Shown here piece after piece: positions 21,685 through 34,946 of a stretch of DNA of 64,000 nucleotides (the stretch's first letter is position 1; the number at the start of each line of letters is the position of its first letter). The notes under the pieces were generated by a model, which searched no databases, was not told where the DNA came from, and was given only the letters and a program-made list of their open reading frames with translations. Where the stretch lies: assembly GCA_900074885.1 (NCBI GenBank), contig FJUW01000016.1:472577-536576 (forward strand). Reading direction: 5' to 3'. The translations under genes and the position numbers were made by a program. The stretch comes from Rhynchosporium graminicola. Its lineage: Eukaryota; Ascomycota; Leotiomycetes; Helotiales; Ploettnerulaceae.

Positions 21685-23271
21685 ATCGTCGACTACATGA
21701 TACTTGACACGATAAGTGTAACTCATGATGAAGTATCGACTGACTTTGGTCTTGGTTTCAATGTCGGAACTGTGTGATGATCAATTGTTGCCCGTCATAT
21801 TTTCCCATTATCGGAATCGTGGGAGGTTTCTCCCTCTTACAGCCATTAGCGGAATCGGTGTTTCCTTTCTGGTTCTACTCTGTGGAACGTGTATGAGCGT
21901 ACGGGAAATTACTGATGGCATGACTTGACCTTCACGTTGGGTTTGATTTTACTTAACTTGGTCACGAAATTCTTACCTCAAATCAAAGCTCTGCGAGCCG
22001 GTTCAAAGCCAGGCATGGGCCCTAAGATCAGCTTACCAACACCTCGAGGCGAGAAACCTCTACCACCCCCAATATCATAAGCATTGTATCAGCTAAAACA
22101 TGAGCAGTCGTTTACACAATACCATCTTGGCGTTAGCTTTACGGCGAAGGCCAGCTACAACCCAGCGCAATGGTCAGATCATAGTCAATGGACAAATCCA
22201 GAGAAAGTGATAACCAACATCGGTTGGGATGATGAAACATTGAAGCAAGCCCTTTTGTATCCCTTTTCGACAACCTAGGCGCGAGAACTTACAGAGATGC
22301 CCATTATCAATCTCAGTGCCAATGCGATTCCAGAGACCGCGGCAGCACTCCCATCATTTCATCAAGTAATGGAGATCGTGATATGTTCATAGCACGTATC
22401 GAGCCAGCATCTGAGTTCATCGAACATTGCCAACTTATTCAATTTGAGGATTGCTACATCTGCTACATGCATGGGATGGTACATCCGCAGATAGACACAA
22501 TGTTCTGTTCGATGATGCAGTTGATTAGGAATAGATTACCCGTGGATGCTCGGGTCATACAGCCCTCGGAGTGGCTACCTAGCCATAGAATCGATCCCGC
22601 CACAGATAATCACCGATATCATGAAAAGGCTACCAGGACAATAACCGTCGGTTGCTGTACCAGAGAACGTTCGAAAATTTAGGTGGGACGTTAAATACAT
22701 CAATCGCGAAGCAGGTTTATGACAGGATTGACATGTTGCCCTTCAAGGAGCTGGAAAGTGTTTTTTTGTAAGCCCTCTGAGCAGTGCGAGATCATTAAAG
22801 ACGGGCTTAGCTTCAGTATCTGTTGTAAAGGTGATTATGCTTTTACAAGAACGAATCTTCAAAAGTCAAGTAATGCAGTTTTGCACTCGAGTATCCATCA
22901 AGCCTCTGTGATTAGAGAACCCTTTCTCCTGATCTTCTGTTCCATAGGGTTGTTCGAGAGAGATCGTTGCAGCTTTTGTTTACATCGCAAATACTTGCTG
23001 CAAGTCGTAGCCTCAGTCCGAGCCTGGCGTCGGTAGACTTTCAGAATGGGATTTACCTGTCTTTGGTATCAGGAATTTCTGTTGCATGTCGTATCTTCGC
23101 TTCGATTTATCGGAGTTTTGTTGATAAGAAGCTCAAATGAGTCTAGCGTGCTTTATCGCCCAGATTTCAAGCCGACAGATTCCGCCCCGCGACAACCAAA
23201 CTCGGATTAAGCATAACAAATCGCTATAAATTTGACCTATTGTTTCTCCAACAGCACAACGCAAATTAGAC
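21685..23271. other. 1.6-kb gap with decayed coding patches
   Basis: No intact gene. Protein-like stretches broken by stops occur from about 22080 to 23130 and are listed separately. The last ~100 bp should hold the promoter of the splicing-factor gene. Confidence 0.5.
22084..23130 (+). pseudogene. Possible decayed gene, family unknown
   Basis: Plus-strand frames carry coding-like segments in several frames, such as NTMFCSMM-type and LPVDARVIQPSEWLPSHRID around 22490-22600, then FENLGGTLN...KQVYDRIDMLPFKELESV around 22670-22760, and a further stretch around 22920-23120. They are separated by stops and frame changes. The segments read like one long protein that has decayed. I do not recognise the family, and intact introns could explain part of the breaks. 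Confidence 0.3.
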
Positions 23272-24452
23272 ATGGAGCAAAGACCGCCTCAAGACCTTGA
23301 AGCCATTCCCTTCCCTACAGACCCAGAGGATTTCGATTCCGACGACCGGATATCCTTTTCGAAGCTTGACAACAAGTTCGTCCTAGTCCAGCCAGACGGC
23401 ACCGAGTTCGAGTTTGATAACGCGATCAAACGCTGGATCCCGATCGTTGACGAGGCCCTGCTAGAGGAGCAACAGAAAGCCTATGTAGTAGCTGGAGTTG
23501 ACGAAGCCGAACCCGTGGATGCGCTGAAGAGGAAGAGGAAGAAGGAATATGTTAATGGTGAAGATGTATGGACATCCAAGGCATCAAGCTTCCAGAAAAT
23601 GCTAATGGGAGATAGGAAGGCGGACGGGCAGTGAAAGCACCAAAGAAAGCAAAGGCACCATTACCACCTCGTCCCAATACCGCAGTCTACGTTACAGGTC
23701 TTCCACACGATGCGACGGTAGAAGAAGTCCACGAGGTCTTCTCGCGCAAATGCGGCGTTATCGCAGAGGAGATTGATAGCGGGAAGCCAAGGATAAAGCT
23801 TTATATGGACGACAAGGGCGACTTCAAGGGCGATGCGCTGGTGGTTTTCTTCAAGGCTCCTTCGGTGGAAATGGCTATCACACTATTAGACGACACAGAG
23901 TTTCGATTCGGGGATCGTTCAGGCGGCACAATGAGAGTACAGGCTGCGGAGTCAAGTTACAAGAAAGTACAGCATACTGATGGTGGAGACCAGGCAGTAG
24001 AAAAGAAGAAGACGAGTATGAAGGATAAGCAGAAGATTATCAAGAAGACGCAGAAACTAGATGCGAAATTAGCGGACTGGGGAGATGAAGAACCATCGAG
24101 TATCGTTGAGACGAGTTCGAGGTGGGATAAGGTTGTCATTTTGAAGCATATGTTCACCCTGGCGGAACTGGCTGAGGACTCAGCTGCGATACTGGACATC
24201 AAGGAGGATATTAGGGAGGAGTGTAGTAAGCTTGGGGAGGTCACGAATGTGGTACTTTTCGATCTGGAGGAAGAGGGAATTGCGAGTGTACGATACGCGA
24301 ATGCTGAGGCGGCCAAGGCGTGCGTAGACCTGATGGATGGTAGGAGTTTTGCAGGCCAGAAAGTGGTGGCATATATCTCGGATGGAAAGGAGCAATTCAA
24401 GAAGTCGAAAAAGAAAATCGATGAGGATGATGTGCCTATTCCTGTAACCTAG
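23272..24452 (+). CDS. CUS2/HTATSF1-like U2 snRNP splicing factor with two RRMs
   Basis: Two exons, 23272-23565 and 23616-24452, with a 50-nt phase-0 intron (GTATGG...GCTAAT...GATAG), give 376 aa. The second 3' splice site was chosen at 23615 because a later CAG would create a stop. The N-terminal part FVLVQPDGTEFEFDNAIKRW then IPIVDEALLEEQQKAY is the conserved N-terminal element of this family. RRM1 starts at TAVYVTGLPHDATVEEVHEV and RRM2 spans KVVILKHMFTLAELAEDS to VAYISDG; the second is the atypical UHM-type that binds a tryptophan of the branch-site factor SF3B1. CUS2/HTATSF1 helps U2 snRNA fold and join the spliceosome. Basic linkers flank RRM1. The overlap of the two original frames at 23631 reflects the splice. 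Confidence 0.9.
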
Positions 24453-24756
24453 AGGGGGACCGGTTTCATGTTCCCATGTAGGCAAAAGGGTGGGGAGATG
24501 CACAGTGTATTGATATGCAGGTGTCGAATCACAATACGGGAACCTTCGGGAATATACAGATGAAGATTCATCTGCGCTAAGTCGATGTCATGAGTTAGGG
24601 CAATAACTCAATGCAAGAGAAAGTCCATCATTCTACGCAAACCAACTCAAGATAAACCATGCACATTCCAACAGCAATCTGCTTTCCGCAAATGCCCGTC
24701 CCAATACGCCTGAATCAAACGCCAGAAATAAAATTGCTCAACCAACTGGTTCAAAC
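24453..24756. other. Intergenic, convergent 3' ends
   Basis: A 304-bp spacer between the splicing factor and GABA transaminase stops. No gene is seen. Confidence 0.6.
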
Positions 24757-26330
24757 CTATGACTTGACGATCTTCTCCATAGCATCCAACAAGATATCAG
24801 CATGATGCTGCTGGAAAACCAGCATAGGCCTCAGTCTCACAGCACGCTCTCCACTACCTCCAATATTAATACCCACACTCTTGGCCTTCTTCAAAAACTC
24901 ATCGCGTCTCGGACTGTCAAAGGCAATAAACGTTCCCTGTCCCTTACCTCTCAGATTCTGGAACTCGCCAGGGTACTGCTTCGCAAGACTCTCGATGCCA
25001 GCATACAAGTAATCTCCAACCTTTGCCGTATGGTTGACCAGATCTAGACGCTCGATCTCTTTGATGATAGCCCGAAATTGGATAGCACGTGCTGGGTCTC
25101 CCATCCAGGTGTTGAATTGGCGATATGGTTTATTGGGGCGGAGTTCAGGGTTGCCGAAGTAGTATCCTGCTGTTTGAGCCTTCTTGGAAAACGTCACCAT
25201 ATCGGGTGGGGTATCGAGATTCCAGTGATCATGGGCCCAGAATTTTCCGGTTGCGCCGACGCCTGTTTGGACTTCGTCCACGATCAGGAGAACATTATGC
25301 TTCTTGGTCAGCGTACGTAGGCCGCGAAAGAAGGCGGCCGAGGCGTGGTTGTCTCCCCCTTCGGATTGAATAGGTTCGACTACAACGGCGCATGGCGGGA
25401 GGTGGTGGGTTGTTATGAGACGCTCTACGTCTGCGAGGGCTTCTGCCTCAGCTCTCTCGTTCTCCTGGATGTGATCTTCGAGAGGATATTTAAGGAGTGG
25501 GAAGGTAGCTTGTGGCCAGTCGAATGCAGGAATGTCGAGTTTATGAATTGGTTTTGAGCGGGTGGTTGAGAGGGAGCCAAAAAGTCGTCCGTGGAAGCCA
25601 GTCTTGAAAGAGAGGATGGATAGTTGAGGAGCGCCTGGAGCTTGGTTTAACATGCTGGATGCGATGTCCTCTTCGGAAAACTCGACGTTTGGGCCCCCTC
25701 GCTCTTGTTGCCGGCGCCACATGAAAGCTGCCTTGTATGCTGTCTCGTTTGCGTCTGATCCAGCCATAGCAGTGAAGACTTGATCGAGGCCTTTTGGTGC
25801 CACTGTCAGAGCCCCAGTCTTGAGAATATCTGCCCAGTCGTGTTGGGGGAAGTTTCCGAGCGCTGGACGGTTTATGATAGCAGAGATCATTTGTTCGCTG
25901 GTAGCAGCCTCGCGGAGGGCGGGGTTACTGTATCCTACTGGGATCGACGCAATTTGGGCATAACTACTCAGTTAGCTTTAGAAATGTTACTCAGGGATAC
26001 TGATGCATACACATCCAAAAGTACATTTCCGTCCGGGTCTGCAATATAGTTCCCCAAGCTCTCCTGGTAATTCGCCAGCATATTCAAGCTCCTGGTATCA
26101 AACACTTTGTCCAGCTCTGTAATAGCGGCTTTGCTCTTTGGACCAGGAATGGCAGTCTTAATTATAGGTCCAGAAGGCTCATAGGGAAAGAATGGCTGCT
26201 CGCCAGATGGTTCCGAGCTCGTCTTGAGTGCTGCTGCTGCTGCTGAATATGGTCGTTGAGTTCTGAGTGAAGGTGTGAGGCGGGGTACGATTGAGCGCAA
26301 CCGCGCCGACGCTGCTCGAAGTGATGCCAT
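24757..26330 (-). CDS. 4-aminobutyrate (GABA) aminotransferase, mitochondrial-type
   Basis: Two exons on the minus strand, 26330-26011 and 25963-24757, with a 47-nt intron that splits the codon for Val in LLDVYAQIASIPVG, give 508 aa. The enzyme moves the amino group of GABA to 2-oxoglutarate, using pyridoxal phosphate, in the GABA shunt. The first ~40 residues are Arg/Ser/Ala-rich with no acids, which suggests mitochondrial import. Class-III aminotransferase features follow: MAGSDANETAYKAAFMWRRQ, the acidic cofactor residue in LLIVDEVQTGVGATGKFWAH, and the cofactor lysine in MVTFSKKAQTAGYY. The block VVEPIQSEGGDNHAS is typical of the family. The yeast counterpart is UGA1, which is cytosolic and lacks the leader. 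Confidence 0.95.
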
Positions 26331-27170
26331 TACTGTATGAAGAACTAGTAAACGATATCAGTAATACTTTCCCTTCCTCTTTCTGACATGCATGAGTAAG
26401 AGAAGATAAGTCTTTGACTTAAATACTCTCATGACAAACAGAAGTGGGAGATGGGGTGGGGACGGCGTGTGATCCATATTTGGTGACTTAGCTACGTACC
26501 CCGCGACAAGCCGCGCCCTACACAAAGCTCGGCCAGAACGAGGTCCAGCTGTAGCTCGCGTAGAGCTGCCCGATGTAGACAGCTTACCAAACATTCGGGT
26601 GCTTTGACTCTCAAATAGCTGCGAATCTATCTATGTGATAATTATCATCGCACTGGAAACTTCTTTCGTTGTGTAGGTTTTGGCAAATTTGAGGCATACG
26701 AGGGCCTTTCAAGATCATAACTACCTTCTGATATATTTACGGATCATTTTCACTTTTGCAGACAAGTACGGACAAGTACCAGAAACGTTCAAAAAGAATT
26801 AACCATATTGGAGGGTTCGGGTAGCTATGTACATAGTACGCGAGCTTACATCGGTCACGTCCTCAAATCCGAGTCGAGTCAGACCCGAAAGCAGAAGGCA
26901 GGTAGATACATCCATAGAGCGAGAAAATAGAAATTTCACGAGATATTTTAAGGTCCACAGCATCAAAAATAAGATAGCTTACATTGATTTGTGAATAGGC
27001 AAAACAGCAGGTGTGCACGCAACGACGGGAGGGTGACTTCGCTTAAAAACATGTCAGTAGACGTAGCATAATCCAAACGATGTAGAGCATGCACAGCAAA
27101 GCGGACAAAATACTCTTGGGAACTACATTTTGATTCGATTCTAATATTTATCACCGTTTTACAATCAAGT
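26331..27170. other. Intergenic, 840 bp
   Basis: It lies between the GABA transaminase start and the scytalone dehydratase stop, and should hold the transaminase promoter. Only short shadow frames are seen. Confidence 0.55.
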
Positions 27171-27911
27171 TTAGACGATTGTCTGAGGCAAAAGCGTAGC
27201 CAACACAGGAGAGACTGATTCAACTGGTACACACGACACATCAACGGCCTTCGCGTCAACAACCGGCACTTCAACATTCTCCACCCCTTCCCCTTCCGTC
27301 CCAAAGGTCTCTCTCCCCTTCTCAAAAACCTTGTCAAAATCATACTCACCCCACCTAATATCGGGGCTCAACCCAGCAAATTTCCAAACCCCTTCAATCT
27401 TCTTATACCAATGCTGATTCGTACTATGAGCATGACCCTTCACTGCAACCTCTTTCATGGTAGCATCTTTGTATCTCTGATGCGGTACGCGCAACTGATG
27501 CCAGCCGATGATCTCATCGTTGGAGACTTTCTCCCACTTGGTACCGCCGATGAAGTGCTGGGTTTTGAGGAGCGGGTTGCCGAGGACCGCGGGATTGGAG
27601 GCCATAATCATAAATTCTGACGCTGGCATCGCTTCCCACATTTTGTCGAGAAAGGAGCGGTAGTCGATCTGGAAAAGATTATTAGAGGGTAAACATGGAG
27701 GGAGGAGGGACTGGACGTACGCGAAGAGTTGGTGCAATGCATTTCGATAGCCTTTCCCAATCTTTGGAATCATAACTATCTGCCCACTCAAAACACGCTG
27801 ACATACAACCCATCACCTCTATCAAGCGTAATCAGCATTCTACATTCACTCATCCAAGACTAGCAACAAATACAAACCTTCGAATGTAAGATCTGATTTT
27901 TGAACACCCAT
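27171..27911 (-). CDS. SCD1: Scytalone dehydratase (DHN-melanin biosynthesis)
   Basis: Three exons on the minus strand, 27911-27878, 27818-27721 and 27668-27171, give 209 aa. The enzyme removes water from scytalone and vermelone in the 1,8-dihydroxynaphthalene melanin pathway. Exon 2 gives [20 protein letters not shown] then APTLR, and exon 3 continues [19 protein letters not shown]; these junction-spanning blocks match the family closely. Active-site residues are visible: the Tyr/Asp of [14 protein letters not shown], and the histidines in [12 protein letters not shown] and VKGHAH. The last ~40 residues after KGRETF form an acidic/Val-rich tail that I believe is longer than usual. The first exon is only 34 nt ([11 protein letters not shown]) and its 5' splice site is GTTTGT. 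No other melanin gene is in the window. Confidence 0.95.
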
Positions 27912-28672
27912 CTCGCCGATGTTTTTCGTCAATTGTTTGATATCTTCTTCAGAAGTGGTACTTCTAGTATGGAAGTCCTTTCTTTTCCCAAAACAGCAGC
28001 GAAGCATCTCTATTTATGCTATTACAAAAGGGGAATATAGTAGTCTCAATACATTTTGCAGTTTGTGTTCATAGCAGGTCTTCGGACTCGGCGGACTTGT
28101 CTGTCTGCGCGGACCGGGACTGGCTTGGGGATCTCCGAGCTTGAGAGCTCACAGACAACCTGTACCCTTGCATTAGTATTCGGATTAATACAGTTTGCAG
28201 AGTACGATAGGCTGGACCGATATGGAGATTTAGATGTTGCATGTTTTTGTTACGGATACTTATTCTTTTGTGGTACAGACTGATGTATTAGGTCTGGTGT
28301 TCATCCATAATGCTCGGGTGTTGAGATCTGACCCCGCGATTCGGTTGGTTTGGTGATTTAAACGTCAACAACGAGGTCCGGCGTTGTACAGATTCATTTA
28401 CGATTTGATGTACTGACATGAGAATTTGACATAGAAATTAGTCAGTGGCTTGATGGCAGAGATATCCCGAACCATGAGGCCGACAAGGCTGAGAGAGCGG
28501 TTCCCCTGTGGGGAAGGATAACACGTTAGCGCATGGTGATCCCTACTAGAGCGCCTGCAAGGCTGTGACAACCTGAGTATGTTCGCCACCAGACATGCTT
28601 CATCACCACTCTTCCATTACTTATTAGAGTTGATTATAGGTTCCTTTTTATCTGCTTTTAACATACACCAAC
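27912..28672. other. Divergent intergenic region, SCD1 / RAD14
   Basis: A 761-bp spacer with both promoters. No supported gene inside. Confidence 0.5.
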
Positions 28673-29886
28673 ATGGAACGACAAGTAACACCTCCTCAGC
28701 GGGCTACTGCAAGACCAAATGCTCGGTCTCCCCAAACACCAGAAGTGACTCGAAGAATCGCAAGTTAAATCCTCCCTCTAATCATCACAATCTAACAGAC
28801 AACAGGAAGAGAGCAGGCTCAAAGCCAAAGCGATCCGTGAGCGAAGTATCGCCGAAGAAACCTCCTCCCAACCCGCAAGTCGAATATCTGCTGGCTATCT
28901 TGCATCAGAATCCCCAGCAGCTGGCCAAAAGCGCAATCATGCCTCAATATCAAACTCCGAAAAAGCCACGAGAACTGAAGACCTTAAAACCAACCGCGAT
29001 GCGCGAGATACTACAAATGAGGGAATATTGCCTGCTAGGAAATTTAAAAAGTATGTGGATCATGACTTTAGCAAGATGACGGATACGAAGGGTGGGTTTT
29101 TGAATACCGATGACGATCCTTTCAACAAAGCAATGCAAAACCCTAATAAGGACGATAAGCCATCACATATGACGCTGAAGGAGTGGGAACGACACCAGTT
29201 ATTGAAGAACTTGCGACGGCGCAAGGAGGGTCCTTTTGAGCCTGGGCTAGGACTCGGCGCGAAAGAGAGGGGGAAGAAGTGTACGGACTGCGGTAGCCTG
29301 GAAATTGACTGGACTTGGGACGAGGTATTCAACGTACAGGTCTGCCAGAGCTGCAAGGGCAAGGATGAGAAATACACGCTCTTGACCAAAACGGCATGTA
29401 AGGAGGATTACATGTTGACAGATCGTATGTCATGTCTTCAATGGATTGAATGATGAGCTGAACTAATGTCTTCAAGCCGAGTTAAAGGATATCGACCTTC
29501 TACCTCATATGTCAAAGCCCAATCCTCACAAGTCTCATTGGCACGACATGAATCTCTTCCTCAAATTCCAAGTCGAAGAGTACGCCATCAAAACGAAGTG
29601 GGGATCAGAAGAAGCAATGGATGCCGAGTTCGAGAAGAGAAAGGCTGACCAGGCCAAGCAAAAAATGAAAAAGTTCAAGAAAGGCGTGATGGAGCTTAAG
29701 AAGAAGACAATGGGTGAGTCTTTAAGACGGAAATATCAGGCTGGAGGTAAAACAGCCCAGTTTGGAGACCGGATAGATGATGGGAAGCATGTTCATACAT
29801 ATGGTGTTGGACTGGAAGGTGACGATGGCGCGACTGTGAGGACATGTACTGAGTGTGGTATGGAGATTGTGGAGTATTTGATGTGA
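28673..29886 (+). CDS. RAD14: DNA repair protein RAD14 (XPA homologue)
   Basis: Three exons, 28673-28759, 28806-29424 and 29477-29886, give 371 aa. RAD14/XPA checks DNA damage and holds the pre-incision complex in nucleotide excision repair. The first intron appears to be GC-AG: exon 1 ends ...TRRI and the intron starts GCAAGT and ends ACAACAG, so that exon 2 begins EESRLKAKAIRE, which is the normal family reading. A GT start one base later would break the frame. The zinc finger is CTDCGSLEIDWTWDEVFNVQ followed by VCQSCKG. The flanking DNA-binding part (KYTLLTKTACKEDYMLTDPE, HKSHWHDMNLFLKFQVEEYA) is intact. The C-terminus has one more Cys pair (CTECGMEIVEYL). Confidence 0.95.
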
Positions 29887-31154
29887 TGGGTAATGGCTAT
29901 TAAGATTTTTTACGAAGTATTGCTATCGAAGTGCTCGATTAACAGTGTATTATATATTTCACTGTTCGTACGAAACACTTGGAATCACTATTAAAACAAC
30001 TTAAGATACCTAAAATGAAAGTCTGCTCGCGGGCGGATCGAAAGCAGTCTTAGTTCTCAGAAGTGGACTTACATGGAGTGAGTATCTGACTCATGATAAC
30101 TCAGTAAGTGCGAGCATTAGAAAGCTGCAAGAATGTAAATAATGTTCCGTGTTCGAAAAGAGTGAGGAAAAAGAGCCAATGGAATCATCAGCTTCCATCA
30201 CATGGAATTCCACTTAAGCGGGGAGCTGCTAAGTCAAGACTACAGTGTGTTTAACGACAGGAAGTCTCATCTGAGATTTTTGTCAATACGCACGGAGTAA
30301 ATCCATCCCGTGATCACCTATTATACTTAGGTATATTTCCACACTACCTACTGTTCTCTTGCATAGCGACCCTTATAACGATGAGAGATAAAGAGCTACG
30401 TTAAGATCTTGATAATATAGATACATTAGTTTCTACCTTAAGTAATACCTTATATTCTATCTGTGGGTCTTCGGCTAAGTCTTCCTCTGTAGTATAGTAC
30501 TAGTCCTTTAAGGCTGGTCGTTCTATCTTTTGATAAGTAACAAGATTTGAGAAAGCTGCTCAAGCTCTACTACCTAGTAGAAGTACCTATAGCTACTAGT
30601 AAGGCTCGGATGCAAGTAAGAGCTAAGGCTCGGATGCAAGTAGAGCATAATTTCGGATGTAGAAGAGCTCCGAACGCATATACGTTGGAAAGTCAGGTAC
30701 CCTCTACCGTTCATCTTACACCAAGTAATTTCTATTACTTATATTATTCTATCATACTACTTAGTCAATCATATATAATTGATAAAAAGACTATCTACTT
30801 ATAGCTAATGTTATAATTTAAAAATTAACAATTAAAATAAGTACCCTGTTAATTTGACTAATTTTATAATAGGTATCTAGGTAGCCTTGTGATTTCAGAT
30901 GAGACTAATGGACGGAAAAGCTCATATCATGGGTAATTCCCGTGATTTTTCCAGATGAGACTTTGGGTCGTTAAAGCACACTAACAAGACCCCCACCAAC
31001 TCGTATCGTCGTATTGCGTATTCTCTAGATTTCGAGTCGTTTCAATTGTTCCCCGCCATTCCAAAACAAAGAACAGTTTGTTTTCCTTCACTCCCAGAGA
31101 GAAGTCCTCAAAATTACTTCCATATCGCTGCATATACATCAAATATATTGCATC
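29887..31154. other. 1.3-kb gap with AT-rich repeat-like block
   Basis: No gene. From ~30263 to ~30906 the DNA is AT/TpA-rich, as in RIP-mutated repeats, and it ends in short inverted sequences (listed separately). The last ~200 bp should be the DAHP synthase promoter and leader. Confidence 0.55.
30263..30906. repeat. AT-rich, RIP-like relic with 12-bp inverted ends
   Basis: AGTCTCATCTGA at 30263-30274 is repeated in inverted form at 30895-30906 (a further partial copy is at 30952-30962). The DNA between is AT-rich and TpA-rich, with stops in all frames over most of its length. An 18-bp unit (AAGGCTCGGATGCAAGTA) occurs twice at about 30601 and 30625. This fits an old transposon degraded by repeat-induced point mutation, but no coding remnant is recognisable and no target-site duplication is clear. 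Confidence 0.4.
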
Positions 31155-32458
<1,304 letters not shown>

Positions 32459-33765
32459 TCTTCCTACTTTTGACTGCTATGCTGGCGCCTGGTATGCCAT
32501 TTGCTTCTGGATTCGGAAAAAGTGTTTTGAATATTGTACGTATATTTTTTGCTGGGAGGGGTACGAAAAATGCATTAGACTTTCAGCTGGGCAGCCTACC
32601 ATCGGGCCTGCTTTTGCAGGAAGTCACCTCTGTGGGTAAGCCTAGATGTGTTTGTCGTAATCCCACTGTGGAATATACCAAAATGTAGCTCTCCAGATCT
32701 TAGCACAGCAAGAAAGCTGGTACTGATCGCACATGAGCATTTGGCAGAGAATACAGAGGCCACTAATAGCCATTTCGGCAACCAAGTAAACAAACCCCGC
32801 AGGTAAGTGGATCCGGGAGAACTACAGATCAACAGGCTTTCTAACAAAAGTATGAAGCCATGAACTATAACCTCGTGCAGCTTCTCCTTCGCATTCATTC
32901 CAAAACTACATAAAAAGCAGAACCTTCCAAGCCTTCTTCCGGGCGCAAACGGACGCGCGGAGAGGGATAGTTATATCTTGTATCTATTTCTCGCTTTACA
33001 TCGATGACGGCCTCATCGTCAGATTAGCCTGTCCACTTCTAGTATAGACATCTATCACACCAAGCTATCTCCCTTGATGCTGTGAACAAGGGATACAGAC
33101 TGCGGCGTGTGGGCCGTGTGTGGCTGAAACGGATGTTCTTTCGAAATTGGATATAGACATGTTGAAGTACTTGAATGTCAAGTAAGTTGTACAGCAAAAG
33201 CCAACCCGGTACATCTTCTCATATCCAGCAAGGACGCGCACGCTCTCTCTCCATCGCCTGACTGCCTCGCTTCAGGAAATGGAGGCGAAAGAAATCTCCT
33301 TTTTTGACTTTTCTTCGTTTTAAAGGTAACTTTACTTGACTACGTACCGGAAAGGGTTGGGTTAGAGGTAGAACATCAAAGAGCCGTTGCATCAGTTAAA
33401 CCGGGTAATCCTACATCAGCTAACGTTCTGCCTCTGTCGTTAATTAGGAAGTAGTCAGTGATGTGGACTGCAAAATGGGTGATGTTACACTATACGTGTT
33501 TCACAGAACTGACTGACTGTTGATTGTTGACTTATTTTTAAGCGAGCCTTCACTTTGCGTTAGCGAGCAGTTCCCTCGTTGTCGGCGCAAAAGTAGACTA
33601 TAGGAATTTGTGGATAAGGCCAGGAAATTTCCTTTCAATGAAGTGATGCAGTCGAGGGTCACATCTCGATACTGCACTTTCGAATCTTCGCCATTGAACC
33701 ATGTTGACTTCTTCTAACGATATTATTACTCTAATTATGACTGTTTGTCGGCACCTTAATAGCGC
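32459..33765. other. 1.3-kb intergenic region, convergent 3' ends
   Basis: Between the stops of DAHP synthase and the polyol dehydrogenase. This is long for two 3' UTRs, but I see no supported gene on either strand. Confidence 0.5.
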
Positions 33766-34946
33766 TCAATCATCACTCTTTATCATAACCTTGATAGCGC
33801 CAGTCTTCGGGTCCGCCGCCGTCTTGAAAGCGTCCACCGCATCCGTCAATTGATATCTGTGGGTAACCAACTTCTGCATATCAATAATACCACTCTGCAC
33901 CAGCCGGATGGCCCTTGGCCACGTGTTGCAATATCTGTACTGGAACTGCAGATCGACTTCACGAACACTCAACCGCATGAAAGGGATGGTCATCTCGTTC
34001 CTTCCGACACCGATGACAAACACCTTTCCACCAAACTTCACGGACCAGATCGAGGCCGCGATGCTGCTCTCGACACCTGTGCATTCCAGTGCGACTGCGG
34101 GCTCGATACCACCAAAGGCTTCGACTATCGCTTTTGCTGATTCTTCGGGCGTCTGTCGGGTTACTTTGAAGGTTGTGACGGAGGGTACAAGGTTCTTCGC
34201 GAACGCAAGTCTGCCTTCGTCGATGTCTGTGATTACGAGTGGGCATGCGCCGGCGGCTTGACAGCATAGTAGAGTAATCAGACCAATAGGACCCGCACCA
34301 CAGATCAACACTGGGTCACCGAGCTGGACGCCGGATCTCTGCATAGCAGCTAGAGAAACGCTTAGAGGCTCCAAACACGCACCATCTTCGTACGACATAT
34401 CTCCAATCTTGTGGCACCAAGCAGCAGGGTGGTTGACATATCTCCTCAGGAGTCCATCAACAGGAGGGGTGGAAAGGAAAAGCACTTTCTCGCAGCCGTT
34501 GTAGCGGCCTGTGAGACAGGGCTCGCATTCTCCGCAGATGATGTTTGGTTCGACGGCAACTCGGTCGCCGATTTTGAGAGATGTGACGGAGGGGTGGACA
34601 GCAAGAACTACGCCTGCTGATTCGTGTCCGAGGATGTGTGTGTCCGTAACAATCATGGGGCCGATGCAGCCTGCGTGCCAGAAGTGAACATCGGAGCTGG
34701 AGGGACGGCATGTTAGCAGAGTACCCTTCTCATAATGTGCATTGCAACGTACCCGCAGATGCCAGTGCTCTTGATTCCAATCGTTACTTCTCCCACCTTC
34801 AGACTCTCGCCATTCTGTACACTCTCCAACGAAGGCTCTGCTGGTGCAACCCACAAATCGTGCTCAGGATTCGTGTATACACCAATATTGGGCTTGGCCA
34901 CCTTGTCCATTGGGACGGGGAAGAAGTCGGCTGCTGAAGGGGCCAT
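33766..34946 (-). CDS. L-arabinitol 4-dehydrogenase (zinc MDR family)
   Basis: Two exons on the minus strand, 34946-34753 and 34696-33766, with a 56-nt intron splitting the codon before SDVHFW, give 374 aa. The enzyme oxidises L-arabinitol to L-xylulose with NAD+ in fungal arabinose use. The catalytic zinc ligands lie in TGICGSDVHFW and GHES; the structural zinc loop is [15 protein letters not shown]. The NAD fold is [10 protein letters not shown], followed by TDIDEGRL. The blocks [32 protein letters not shown] and [19 protein letters not shown] are those of L-arabinitol 4-dehydrogenase and separate it from xylitol dehydrogenase, though sorbitol dehydrogenase activity cannot be excluded. The N-terminal ~15 residues before [10 protein letters not shown] are variable. 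Confidence 0.9.

Noticed and set aside
23957..24400. 147-codon minus-strand frame inside the splicing-factor gene
   Set aside because: Ser/Phe-rich shadow of the RRM region; the plus-strand gene explains it.
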